DNA of 38,727 bases, from assembly GCA_003669555.1 (NCBI GenBank), contig QWOS01000018.1, positions 1-38,727 on the forward strand. The letters run 5' to 3'. Of this stretch, positions 1 through 6,983 are shown piece after piece (positions within the stretch are counted from its first letter, which is position 1; the number at the start of each line of letters is the position of its first letter). Under the pieces are notes generated by a model. That model searched no databases, had not been told where the DNA came from, and saw nothing but the letters and a program-made list of their open reading frames with translations. The position numbers and the translations under genes were made by a program. This DNA is from Planctomycetota bacterium. Lineage in GTDB: Bacteria > Planctomycetota > Planctomycetia > Gemmatales > Gemmataceae.

Positions 1-449
1 AGCGAGGGTTCCAGGATCCGGCCAGTCTGGGTATCTGCCAGGCGGAAGCGGTGGTGGCTGGTGGGATCGGCCCCCCAGAGCGTGTCGTTCAGGAGGCAGA
101 TCGAATACACGGGGCACAAGCGCGTGTAGGGTTCACTCTCTGATAGTTGCCCGGCGTAGAGTTCACAAGCATAAAAAGCCAGCCGCTGCGCCAACCCCGC
201 GGTGGCAGACACTTGCATCTCGATATGGAAAATGGCCCCCTGGGTGTCTGTGGCCTTCACATCCAGAATGGAAGGCTTGTCTTCGGCAAACTCCTTGTAA
301 TTGAAAGGATTCTTAATTGTCACTAAGGTGATTGGGTGCGCCAGCTCGAGAATCGCGTTCAACAAGCTGATCAAAGCCTGGGAATTGGCCGGATCCCCGA
401 AGGTTTTCTTGAAGGCAAAGTCAACCGTGGGGCAGATGCCAAGGACCAT
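1..449 (-). CDS. Rpn/PDDEXK_2 family nuclease-transposase, 3' end outside window
   Basis: The frame is open from an ATG at 449 to the left edge, giving 149 codons without a stop. The N-terminus (PTVDFAFKKTFGDPAN) is typical of the PD-(D/E)XK nuclease family transposases (PDDEXK_2, the Rpn recombination-promoting nuclease group). The segment ILDVKATD, about 13 residues, then FHIEMQ supplies the expected Asp and the E-x-Q of the nuclease core. It continues with LAQRLAFYACELYAGQL, also typical of the family. A purine-rich GAGGGGAG lies about six bases before the ATG. The family usually has about 280-300 residues, so roughly half is missing. Such genes act on DNA and are common in IS-rich regions, which fits the relics to its right. 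The family call is firm; its activity is unknown. Confidence 0.85.
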   Translation of the reverse strand, partial: MVLGICPTVDFAFKKTFGDPANSQALISLLNAILELAHPITLVTIKNPFNYKEFAEDKPSILDVKATDTQGAIFHIEMQVSATAGLAQRLAFYACELYAGQLSESEPYTRLCPVYSICLLNDTLWGADPTSHHRFRLADTQTGRILEPS

Positions 450-529
450 GGATGCTCCCCTCGCCTCACTGCGATCAGGCAACAAACTCCCATCTTAACA
501 CCATCCGGCCGCTGAAGGTATTCCCGGGG

Positions 530-556
530 CGGACTTCTCCACGAAAAAGGGCCACC
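530..556 (+). repeat. Terminal inverted repeat of the IS3 element (orfB end)
   Basis: Read inward on the plus strand this begins CGGACTTCTCCACGAA. The partner at the orfA end, read inward on the minus strand from 2484, begins TGGACCTCTTCAAGAA. Twelve of the first 16 positions agree, and a shared ACC follows at positions 24 to 26. The repeat lies 11 bases beyond the stop codon of the orfB remnant, where the end of an IS3 element is expected. Confidence 0.55.
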
Positions 557-566
557 TGTTTAAGAA

Positions 567-659
567 TTATGCTGCTTGTTCATAGGCGACGGGGGTTATA
601 TACCCCAATGATGAATGAAGTATTTTATTGTTATAGAAGACTTCGACATATTCAAACAG
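567..659 (-). pseudogene. IS3-family transposase orfB, C-terminal remnant
   Basis: About 30 codons end in TAA at 567. The peptide reads LFEYVEVFYNNKILHSSLGY followed by ITPVAYEQAA. This is the hallmark C-terminal end of the DDE transposase of IS3-family elements (consensus like F-x-Y-I-E-x-F-YN-x-x-R-x-HSxLGYxSPxxFE). The reading is lost upstream of 659, where sequence of an IS630 relic on the opposite strand begins. All catalytic residues are therefore missing and the gene is dead. Confidence 0.8.
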
Positions 660-666
660 GCTGGGC

Positions 667-1004
667 GCGCTGAATGCCCCCATTTTTGAGAACTACATCA
701 CCAAAATACGGGCCAGAGAAATTCGTTCAGGCGACCTGCTCATCATGGATAACCTATCATCGCACAAAACGGCGATTGTCCGGAATGCCACAGAGGAAAA
801 TGGTATCGACTACCAATATCTACCCCCTACAGCCCTGATCTTGGCCCCATCGAAAATGCGTTCTCGAAAAGTGAAAAAGGTATGCGGAATTTGGCGAAAC
901 GCATATTCACCATTCTCTGGCGAGGTTTCGGAGCCGGCTTGAAATTCGTCACCCAATCCGATGCCATGAATTACTTTACGGCTTGCGAATATATTAACCC
1001 ATAA
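667..1004 (+). pseudogene. IS630-family transposase, C-terminal fragment with frameshift
   Basis: The first frame reads ALNAPIFENYITKIRAREIR, then SGDLLIMDNLSSHK, ending at YLPP near 827. MDNLSSHK carries the second catalytic Asp of IS630 transposases. The homology continues in another frame as PYSPDLGPIENAFSK, containing the catalytic Glu, and runs to NYFTACEYINP and a TAA at 1004. The switch falls in a short C run near 824-829, so one missing C explains the break. The N-terminal half and the first catalytic Asp are absent. It is AT-richer than the chromosomal genes further right. Confidence 0.85.
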
Positions 1005-1077
1005 TAATGAAGTATGCTCTAATACTGTATCTGAGGTGCTTTACCGGGGAACAGTCACAGTCTTTCGCCGTTGTCGA

Positions 1078-1794
1078 TTAATGTCTCCAAGAGGAGTCTC
1101 CATAACCTTTTTCATGAGAGGTATTTTGAATCCTTTGAAGATTCGTCACAGCAAATATCCCAAATAAAAGAGCGTTGTAGATCGATTTGGTTGCCTGAAA
1201 AACCAATATCCCGACACCCACAGCAATAATTAGCGAACTCCATGCGGAAATGACCTCTCCAAGCCTGGGCAGATAACCATGAAGAATTTCCCGGGTAATC
1301 TGCCCCCCATCCAAAGGGAAAATTGGCAGCAAGTTAAACACGGGCCAAACTATATTGATTAACATCATTTGGCGTATAAATATATCCGAAATTATCCAGC
1401 CTGTGCCTTCCTCAGGGAACAGGAAAAACAAAATACATGCCAATAGCAACTGAATACATGGTCCTGCGAGATAAACCAGGACCCGTTGCCACATAAACTG
1501 GCAACGGGTCGCACCCACCGCGAGCCCGCCCATCCCGCTCAGCAAAATTCTGCATCCAGCAGCCCCGAAAAAACTGCCCATCCAGACATGTCCCAACTCG
1601 TGCAACAGAATTGAACCAAAGCATGCCAGCACCCAGGTGACTATGGGCCAAGGCTGGGGCTTTTCCTGAAAATAACTACTCGCCAGCAAGAGAGTTATAA
1701 GCCAAAAAAAAGGCTGGACAATGACCGGGGTCCGGCCAACATGAAAACTGATTTGGCCCGGTTGATTTGTAGTTTCCGCAAACATCTTCACCAT
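1078..1794 (-). CDS. M50 site-2-protease-family metalloprotease
   Basis: The 238-residue product is a multi-spanning membrane protein with the zinc site HELGH at residues 65-69 and the second metal-ligand motif NLLPIFPLDGG at about residues 154-164. Both lie in hydrophobic helices, as in site-2 proteases, which cleave substrates within the membrane. There is no PDZ or CBS domain, so this is the compact type with about six membrane segments. Its substrate cannot be told. The gene has no functional partner nearby: it lies between an IS630 fragment and an ISAzo13 fragment, inside the ends of a broken IS3 element. It is AT-richer than the core genes of the window, consistent with acquired DNA. 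The ATG at 1794 has no strong ribosome binding site; a start at the ATG at 1785 is possible. Confidence 0.85.
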   Translation of the reverse strand: MVKMFAETTNQPGQISFHVGRTPVIVQPFFWLITLLLASSYFQEKPQPWPIVTWVLACFGSILLHELGHVWMGSFFGAAGCRILLSGMGGLAVGATRCQFMWQRVLVYLAGPCIQLLLACILFFLFPEEGTGWIISDIFIRQMMLINIVWPVFNLLPIFPLDGGQITREILHGYLPRLGEVISAWSSLIIAVGVGILVFQATKSIYNALLFGIFAVTNLQRIQNTSHEKGYGDSSWRH

Positions 1795-1870
1795 CCAGAG
1801 TACCGTTTATTCAATCAGTCTAGCATAGTCTGTTAACATCGCCCCGGATATTTGGTCGGAAATCCGCCCG

Positions 1871-2062
1871 ATATTCGACACGCTGGAGACGGTGGTTCAA
1901 CTGATGCGTCGCACCACGACCAGGACCAGGCTAAAGGTAACGGTCAACATCATTCGCCGCACCTACGACATCGGCCGCCAAGCTGCACAAGAATTCAAAG
2001 CCAATATGACCATCTTGTTTGACGATCTGGCCCCCGAATGGAATGATCGGGTAGTACCCTAA
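1871..2062 (+). pseudogene. ISAzo13-family transposase, C-terminal fragment
   Basis: The frame ending in TAA at 2060-2062 reads LETVVQLMRRTTTRTRLKV and later FDDLAPEWNDRVVP. This resembles the C-terminal end of ISAzo13 transposases, which has a TTT-x-T-x-L-x-V segment followed by a short region ending near a PxWNY motif. Nothing upstream of about 1871 in this frame looks like the rest of the protein. The fragment ends within about 60 bases of the IS3 orfA remnant on the other strand, marking a junction between two elements. Confidence 0.6.
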
Positions 2063-2123
2063 AAGTTCCGACACTAATTCATTCGCCGATCCTTACATCG
2101 GTTTTTGCAGATCCATGAGAATA

Positions 2124-2420
2124 TCATGCACCCTCCCTGGCAAAGAACGCTGCCGCTTTTTTTAAATTATCACGCTCCATCAACAATCGCTTGTTCTCGG
2201 CCCGCAACCGGTGCAGCTCCTCCTCAACAAGAGAACGGTTGCCATTTCCGGGAAAAGCATGGACTCCTTCGGATTCAATCTCCTTTTTCCAACGAACTAT
2301 CAGATTGGAACCAATGCCAAGGCGTCGTCCAGCCTCACTGGCTAAAATACCCTGCTGGGACAATAGCTTGATAGCCTCGGCTTTTTATTCCCGGGTGTAA
2401 ATTCGTCTTGGCTTCGACAT
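2124..2420 (-). pseudogene. IS3-family orfA (HTH protein) with in-frame stop
   Basis: A start at 2420 has a strong GGAGG just upstream and gives MSKPRRIYTRE, then a TAA, then KAEAIKLLSQQGILASEAGR and so on to 2124. The helix-turn-helix (ILASEAGRRLGIGSNLIVRW) and the leucine-zipper-like tail (EEELHRLRAENKRLLMERDN) are those of IS3 orfA, which binds the element ends. The stop sits where relatives have an aromatic residue, so a point change in one codon is likely. From the stop the frame reads into GGTGC ATG, where orfB should begin (MIFSWICKNR), but it stops after 17 codons at the junction with ISAzo13 DNA. Confidence 0.8.
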
Positions 2421-2457
2421 CTTGGACCTCCATGGCTGATTCTACCGCTTTTATCTG

Positions 2458-2484
2458 GGTATGTACCATTCTTGAAGAGGTCCA
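2458..2484 (-). repeat. Terminal inverted repeat of the IS3 element (orfA end)
   Basis: Read inward on the minus strand this begins TGGACCTCTTCAAGAA, 64 bases before the orfA start. It matches the repeat at 530-556 in opposite orientation and starts with TG, as IS3-family ends do. Confidence 0.55.
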
Positions 2485-2513
2485 GAGGCCACTTGCGGGC
2501 AAACTACTGCCAA

Positions 2514-3132
2514 TCAGATAAGCCGTTTGACCAGTAAACTGTTGCCCCCCTGTTTTCGGGCGTAGCATTGCACACGGGGATGCTCAGGGTCCAGGGCCGG
2601 GCGTAAACGGCCAAGACTTCCTCCATGGCAGCCGCGAAATCCGCGTCCGTTTCGGGCGGGATCACCTGGTACTGGATCTTCCGGTTCGTGATTTCGTTTT
2701 TTTGAGCGTGCGCCGGACTGTCTCGTAACTGATTGTGTCCACAATCCCCAACTCGACGACCCGCCTGGCCAAAAGCCGGAGGGTCCAGTTCGAGTAACCC
2801 TTCGGCGGCGGCTCAAGCCGTAGCGCGATGACCTTTGCCTCCTGCTTGCTGTCCAGCAAATTGGGGCGGGGCGGTTTTTTCCGCTCCTGCCCATTCAGGG
2901 TCACCGCGAATCCCTCTGTGACGAACCGCTCCCGGATGTTCTCCACGGTCTTCGTCCGGCAACCGTAGGCATCGGCAATCTCGGCATCCGTCCAGCAGGG
3001 CCCATCCGCGTCCGCCATCAGCAACACCTGCGCCCGCCGCACTTTGCTGGATGTCCCCATCTGCTTCTTGATGTACTCCTCCAGCAAACCTCGCTCCCCG
3101 ACACTCAATCGCACAATGTATTTCTTCCGCAT
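2514..3132 (-). pseudogene. IS630-family transposase, N-terminal part with frame breaks
   Basis: From an ATG at 3132 the product reads MRKKYIVRLSVGERGLLEEY with an HTH region (WTDAEIADAYGCRTKTVENI), followed by LEPPPKGYSNWTLRLLARRV and ISYETVRRTLKK. This is the usual N-terminal half of an IS630 transposase. At a run of seven A (plus-strand T at 2697-2703) the homology moves by -1 to NEITNRKIQYQVIPPETDAD and AAMEEVLAVYARP. Near 2605 it moves again to DPEHPRVQCYARKQ, and it ends by 2514 before the first catalytic Asp motif. The A7 run could be a programmed slippage site, but the second break and the missing catalytic half show that this copy is dead. Confidence 0.8.
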
Positions 3133-3317
3133 CGCAACAACCCTGCTTGCCTGGCACCATCCTCCCAGATACTGCAGATGCAGACTATCCTGATTCCTTG
3201 GCATGACTGGGCGCCAGCTGGGGGTTCCCTGATCCCGTCCGACCTCATCCCGCACCTGGCAGTATCCACAACTTGCGGGTAGCTTGCCTATTCGGCTCTA
3301 TTGCCGGGGCCTGATGG

Positions 3318-4199
3318 TTAAACCGGTTGGCCCTGGGAAAGGGTGGCCCGTACCACGCGGGGGTGGCCGCCGCCGTCTTTCAGCACCGCCTCCACCCGCC
3401 AGCCTAGCCGGGTGAGAAGATGCCGGGCCGGTGCCTCCTGACCCGCGCCAATTTCCAGCAGCAGACGACCATCCGCCGCCAGCAGGGTTGTCGCCTGGAT
3501 AGTCAGGCTTTCAATCACCCGCAATCCATCCGGCCCGCCATCGAGGGCCAGGCGCGGTTCATGGTCACGCACCCCCACCTCCAGCCCAGCCAGGTCAGCG
3601 GTGGGAATGTAGGGGGGATTCGAGACAATCAGGTCAGGTCGAAGGTCGGAGACAGGTTCCAGCAGGTTACCCAGGCGAAACTCGACACGAGACTCCAGCC
3701 CCAACCGTGAAGCGTTGCTACTGGCGATAGCCAACGCCTGGGGGCAGATGTCCACAGCCACCAGGCGGGCTTTGGGCAGCCGGCTAGCCAGGGCCAAAGC
3801 CACGCATCCCGTCCCTGTGCCAATATCAACGATCAGCAGGTTCGGCCTGCCTTTGGCCAGGCGAATAGCCTCATCCACCAGCGATTCCGTGTCTGGCCGT
3901 GGGATCAGCACCGCCGGCGAAACGGCGAAATCCAGAGAATAGAATTCTTTCTTCCCCACAACATGCGCTGTGGGAGCCCCTTCGAGCCGACGTCGCACCA
4001 TGTCGCGGAAGCGGCCCCGCTCAGCGTCATTTGCCTGCTGGTCATGGCGCACATACAAGTCGATCCGCTTGCACCCGAGGGCAGCCGCCAGCAGGATTTC
4101 TGATTCCAGGCGCGGGTTTTCCAAACCCTTTGCAGCGAAATGGCTTGCTGTCCAGTCGAGAAGGCGCGCCACCGTCCACTGTGCCGGGTCACCACTCAT
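3318..4199 (-). CDS. prmC: Peptide chain release factor N5-glutamine methyltransferase
   Basis: The 293-residue enzyme methylates the Gln of the GGQ motif in release factors, using S-adenosylmethionine in the cytoplasm. An N-terminal helical domain (about 1-90) precedes a Rossmann methyltransferase domain. It carries PRPDTE at about 100-105, the SAM-binding loop VDIGTGTG at 124-131 and the substrate-binding NPPY at 194-197. Length is normal. Its ATG overlaps the TGA of prfA (ATGA, 4 bases), so translation is probably coupled with that of its own substrate, a classic arrangement. No terminator is obvious after its stop, which faces the IS-rich region. Confidence 0.95.
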   Translation of the reverse strand: MSGDPAQWTVARLLDWTASHFAAKGLENPRLESEILLAAALGCKRIDLYVRHDQQANDAERGRFRDMVRRRLEGAPTAHVVGKKEFYSLDFAVSPAVLIPRPDTESLVDEAIRLAKGRPNLLIVDIGTGTGCVALALASRLPKARLVAVDICPQALAIASSNASRLGLESRVEFRLGNLLEPVSDLRPDLIVSNPPYIPTADLAGLEVGVRDHEPRLALDGGPDGLRVIESLTIQATTLLAADGRLLLEIGAGQEAPARHLLTRLGWRVEAVLKDGGGHPRVVRATLSQGQPV

Positions 4200-5278
4200 G
4201 ACGGAGTCTTTCCACCCAGGCCAGCTTGCTTCAGCCTCGCCTGGCGGTCATGCGCCTGCAACGCGGTGAAGATCTCGTCCAGTTTACCCACCATCACAAA
4301 GTCGAGATTGTGCAGGGTGAGGCCAATCCGGTGGTCGGTGACCCGGTTTTGCGGAAAGTTGTAGGTGCGGATACGCTCGTTGCGATCGCCGGAGCCGATG
4401 AGGTTGCGCCTCATTTCCGAGCGTTCGGCATGGGCTTTCTGGCGCTGTAATTCATACAGCCGGGTGCGAAGTATCCGGAGGGCGCGGTCATAATTCTTGT
4501 GCTGGCTACGCTCGTCCTGGCATTTCACTTCCAGACCGGTGGGGGTGTGCCAGATGCGCACGGCACTCTCGGTCTTGTTCACATGCTGACCGCCCGCACC
4601 ACCCGCGCGCATCCGCTCCCAGATGATGTCCTCATCGCGGATCTCCACCTGAACCTCGTCGGGTTCGGGAAGGACCGCCACCGTCGCCGCCGAGGTATGA
4701 ATGCGGCCCTGCGATTCGGTTTTGGGGACACGCTGCACCCTGTGTCCACCACTTTCGTGGCGCATGCATTCCCAGACCTGATCCCCTGACAAAGCAAAGA
4801 CCGCCTCTTTAAATCCCCCCATCTCACCCGGACTGATGGAAATTTCTTCCACCTGCCAGCCCCTGACGCGGGCGTGCATGCAGTACATGCGAAAAAGATC
4901 GCCTGCAAAGATGGCGGCCTCGTCCCCGCCGGTACCGGCGCGGATTTCAATGATGCAGCGGTCGAAGTCTTCTTCGCCGGCCAGGAGCAAATCTTCGAGC
5001 TTGTGGATCAATTCGTCTTGCACTGGCCGGAGGGAAGCAAGTTCCTCGCGGGCCAACTCCAGGAAGTCGGGATCATCGCCCAGCAGCATCAACTCAGCTT
5101 CAGCAATGGATTTCTCCACAGCCAGAAGCTGCAAATAGGGGACCACGCGTTTGGATAACGAGCCGTGCTCACGCGACAGCTGGCTGAAGCGTTTCCGGTC
5201 CGCTACCACAGATGGATCTGCCAGCAGCGACTCTACCTCCTCGAGGCGGAGCCTTGAATTCAGAAAAGCTTCACGCAT
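4196..5278 (-). CDS. prfA: Peptide chain release factor 1
   Basis: The 360-residue class I release factor recognises UAA and UAG in the ribosomal A site and triggers peptide release. An N-terminal helical domain is followed by the PCRF domain (EIRAGTGGDEAAIFAGDLFR at 111-130), the stop-codon-reading tripeptide PKT at 185-187 within HRVQRVPKTESQGRIHTSAA, and GAGGQ at 227-231. The PxT form, not SPF, marks it as RF1 rather than RF2; Lys in the middle position is within the known variation. It lies between rpmE (83 bases upstream) and prmC (4-base overlap), forming a translation operon. Confidence 0.96.
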   Translation of the reverse strand: MREAFLNSRLRLEEVESLLADPSVVADRKRFSQLSREHGSLSKRVVPYLQLLAVEKSIAEAELMLLGDDPDFLELAREELASLRPVQDELIHKLEDLLLAGEEDFDRCIIEIRAGTGGDEAAIFAGDLFRMYCMHARVRGWQVEEISISPGEMGGFKEAVFALSGDQVWECMRHESGGHRVQRVPKTESQGRIHTSAATVAVLPEPDEVQVEIRDEDIIWERMRAGGAGGQHVNKTESAVRIWHTPTGLEVKCQDERSQHKNYDRALRILRTRLYELQRQKAHAERSEMRRNLIGSGDRNERIRTYNFPQNRVTDHRIGLTLHNLDFVMVGKLDEIFTALQAHDRQARLKQAGLGGKTPS

Positions 5279-5361
5279 GGGTTGGACCGGGGAGTGCCAC
5301 GGGCAGCCTCAGGCGAAAAGCCTTGCCAGAAGAGGGTTGTATAGCTAAAGAAGTCGCCAGC

Positions 5362-5589
5362 TTACTCGGCAACTTCTGGCTGCTTGCCAGCCCATTTGCC
5401 ATACTTCTTTTGGAAGCGCTCGACCCGGCCGGTGGTGTCGATAAACTTCATTTTCCCCGTGAAGAACGGGTGACAGGAGGAGCAGATTTCCACAGTGATC
5501 GTCTTGCGGGTACTGCGGGTAGTGAACTTGCCGCCACAACCACAGCTCACCGTGGCTTCGACATACTCAGGGTGAATGGTCTTCTTCAT
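5362..5589 (-). CDS. rpmE: 50S ribosomal protein L31
   Basis: The 75-residue protein begins [19 protein letters not shown] and contains a zinc-type Cys set (C16, C18, C36, C39: CGC and CSSC). It is therefore the zinc-binding form of L31, part of the large-subunit central protuberance. The ATG at 5589 follows GGAAGA and fits the family N-terminus; an in-frame start at 5616 would add nine unrelated residues. It leads the rpmE-prfA-prmC operon. A promoter-like sequence lies about 120 bases upstream. Confidence 0.95.
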   Translation of the reverse strand: MKKTIHPEYVEATVSCGCGGKFTTRSTRKTITVEICSSCHPFFTGKMKFIDTTGRVERFQKKYGKWAGKQPEVAE

Positions 5590-5706
5590 GATTCTTCCGA
5601 TTCCCTGGGGAAACAACTCGCAGCAAAGAAGCTACAATCATTCTGATGGAAGCCTGACTGAAGCGGAAGTCCGGGGCAATTGGGCGCACCGGAAAACGCA
5701 GCAATC

Positions 5707-5734
5707 ATATTAGCACAATCGGCCTTTCCCGCAA
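5707..5734 (-). promoter_or_regulatory. Candidate promoter of the rpmE operon
   Basis: On the minus strand TTGCGG is followed after 16 bases by TAATAT. The -10 matches the sigma-70 consensus at five of six positions and the -35 at four. It lies in the divergent 430-base gap between rpmE and thyX, about 120 bases before the rpmE start. This is a motif match only. Confidence 0.4.
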
Positions 5735-5792
5735 GCCGGGAACAGCTTTCCCGATATTGACAACTGATTGGCAAGATTGCCATGGCTTGGAG

Positions 5793-5820
5793 TTGACACG
5801 GCACAACTGTATTCTAGACT
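5793..5820 (+). promoter_or_regulatory. Candidate promoter upstream of thyX
   Basis: A perfect TTGACA is followed after 16 bases by TAGACT, in the divergent gap before thyX. It lies about 200 bases from the thyX start, which would give a long 5' leader. A TATTCT closer to the -35 is badly spaced. This is a motif match only. Confidence 0.35.
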
Positions 5821-5956
5821 ATGGTTAAGCATCAGAACTAAAGAGTTGTGTTTTCCGAACTTATTTAATTATTTCCCGGGTTTTAAATCAGTGGTCCGGA
5901 ACTTCAAGGCCTGAACCACACTGACCCCAGTTATTTGATATCCGTCCATCGATCGC

Positions 5957-5973
5957 CCAGGCATTGTGCCTGG
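5957..5973 (+). other. Short perfect hairpin in the thyX leader
   Basis: CCAGGCA and TGCCTGG form a perfect 7-base-pair stem around a TTG loop, about 45 bases before the thyX start. No T run follows, so it is not a typical terminator. It could affect translation or be chance. Confidence 0.3.
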
Positions 5974-6018
5974 ATGGGCTTTGATGGTAATCCCAGTTGA
6001 AAGGCTACCGCAGACCAG

Positions 6019-6792
6019 ATGCGGATCCTCCGTGAACCTCAGATCTACTTGCTAGGCAGGCAGACATCCGATCAGGCTGAAGTGGACCGTTTTTTGACGG
6101 ATCATGGTGTTGCCTGGCAATCCGATACCGAGGTTGCTGGTGAGCACCTGGTGGAGGTTGCCGGCCGTGTTTGTTACATGAGTTTTGCCAAGCCAAGGCC
6201 CGGTGGCAACCAAGCCTATATCCAGCATATCCTGGAAGTAGGTCACGGTTCTGTCTTGGAGCATGCGGTCTGGAATTTTCTCATCACTGGCGTTAGCCGG
6301 TCTTTCACTCATGAGCTGGTTCGTCATCGGGCGGGGATGGGTTATTCGCAACTGAGCCAGCGCTATGTGGACGAGTCGGTGGCCGAATATGTCGAACCAG
6401 ACTGCATCGCCGATCATCCTGGGGCCCATGCCGTCTGGGTGGAAACTGTCCGGGTGGCACACGAGGGCTACGAGAAGCTGGTGGATCTGCTTGCCGAGAA
6501 GTTTGCTGACGAACCGGATCGCACACTCAGGCGCAAGAAAGCCCGCCAGGCGGCGCGTAGCGTGCTACCCAATGCCACCGAGACGAAGATTTTTGTGACT
6601 GCCAATGCCCGTTCGCTGCGACATTTTTTAGAGATGCGCGGCAGCCGTCATGCGGAGGAGGAGATCCGCAAGGTGGCAGTGGCCATGCTGCATATTCTCC
6701 AGCGCGAGGCGCCCAACCTGTTTGGCGACTACGCTTTGATTGACCTGCCGGATGGTACCCAGGAAATTGAAACCCGTTTTCGCAAAGTGTAG
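6019..6792 (+). CDS. thyX: Flavin-dependent thymidylate synthase ThyX
   Basis: The 257-residue enzyme makes dTMP from dUMP using FAD, NADPH and methylene-tetrahydrofolate, and it replaces ThyA. The ThyX signature is at residues 102-115, RHRAGMGYSQLSQR. It has eight residues between RHR and SxR, one more than the classical RHRx7SxR. Other family parts are HGSVLEH at 76-82 and RQAARSVLPNATETK, the dUMP-side helix. Length is normal. The ATG at 6019 has only a weak upstream purine stretch, but no other start fits the conserved N-terminus better. It is followed about 190 bases later by rho on the same strand; whether they share a transcript is not clear. Confidence 0.95.
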   Translation: MRILREPQIYLLGRQTSDQAEVDRFLTDHGVAWQSDTEVAGEHLVEVAGRVCYMSFAKPRPGGNQAYIQHILEVGHGSVLEHAVWNFLITGVSRSFTHELVRHRAGMGYSQLSQRYVDESVAEYVEPDCIADHPGAHAVWVETVRVAHEGYEKLVDLLAEKFADEPDRTLRRKKARQAARSVLPNATETKIFVTANARSLRHFLEMRGSRHAEEEIRKVAVAMLHILQREAPNLFGDYALIDLPDGTQEIETRFRKV

Positions 6793-6983
6793 TCTGCGGG
6801 TTCAATGGGTGCGTTTGGCTGGATGCTGTGTTTTCTGGTTTTTTCTGTCGTGGCCACCCCGAGGGGAGCCCGACCTTTGGCAAGGCGAATTCCGCAAACA
6901 TCGCCTTGCGCTTACATCTCTATTTTCTGGATGGTTCATGGTTGAATCATCACGCCAGTTTTTTTTGTCTTAGTGGAACGAGC

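Larger units (their letters stand above)
530..2484 (-). mobile_element. Broken IS3-family element with foreign DNA inside
   Basis: The two ends of an IS3-type element can be read about 1.95 kb apart in matching orientation. On the minus strand they are a terminal repeat at 2484-2458, a damaged orfA at 2420-2124, the last 30 codons of orfB at 659-567 and an opposing terminal repeat at 530-556. An intact element of this family is about 1.2-1.5 kb with orfB directly after orfA. Here most of orfB is missing and replaced by an IS630 fragment, an M50 protease gene and an ISAzo13 fragment. No matching short target duplication is visible outside the ends (GGG against GAG). That all four parts come from one insertion is an inference from order, orientation and end similarity. 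Confidence 0.55.

Noticed and set aside
2491-3279. A 9-base direct repeat (ACTTGCGGG) on both sides of the second IS630 relic
   Set aside because: IS630 duplicates TA, not nine bases, and one such match in 800 bases is expected by chance.
5957-5973. Riboswitch in the thyX leader
   Set aside because: Only a small hairpin is present; no conserved folate or other riboswitch core could be recognised.
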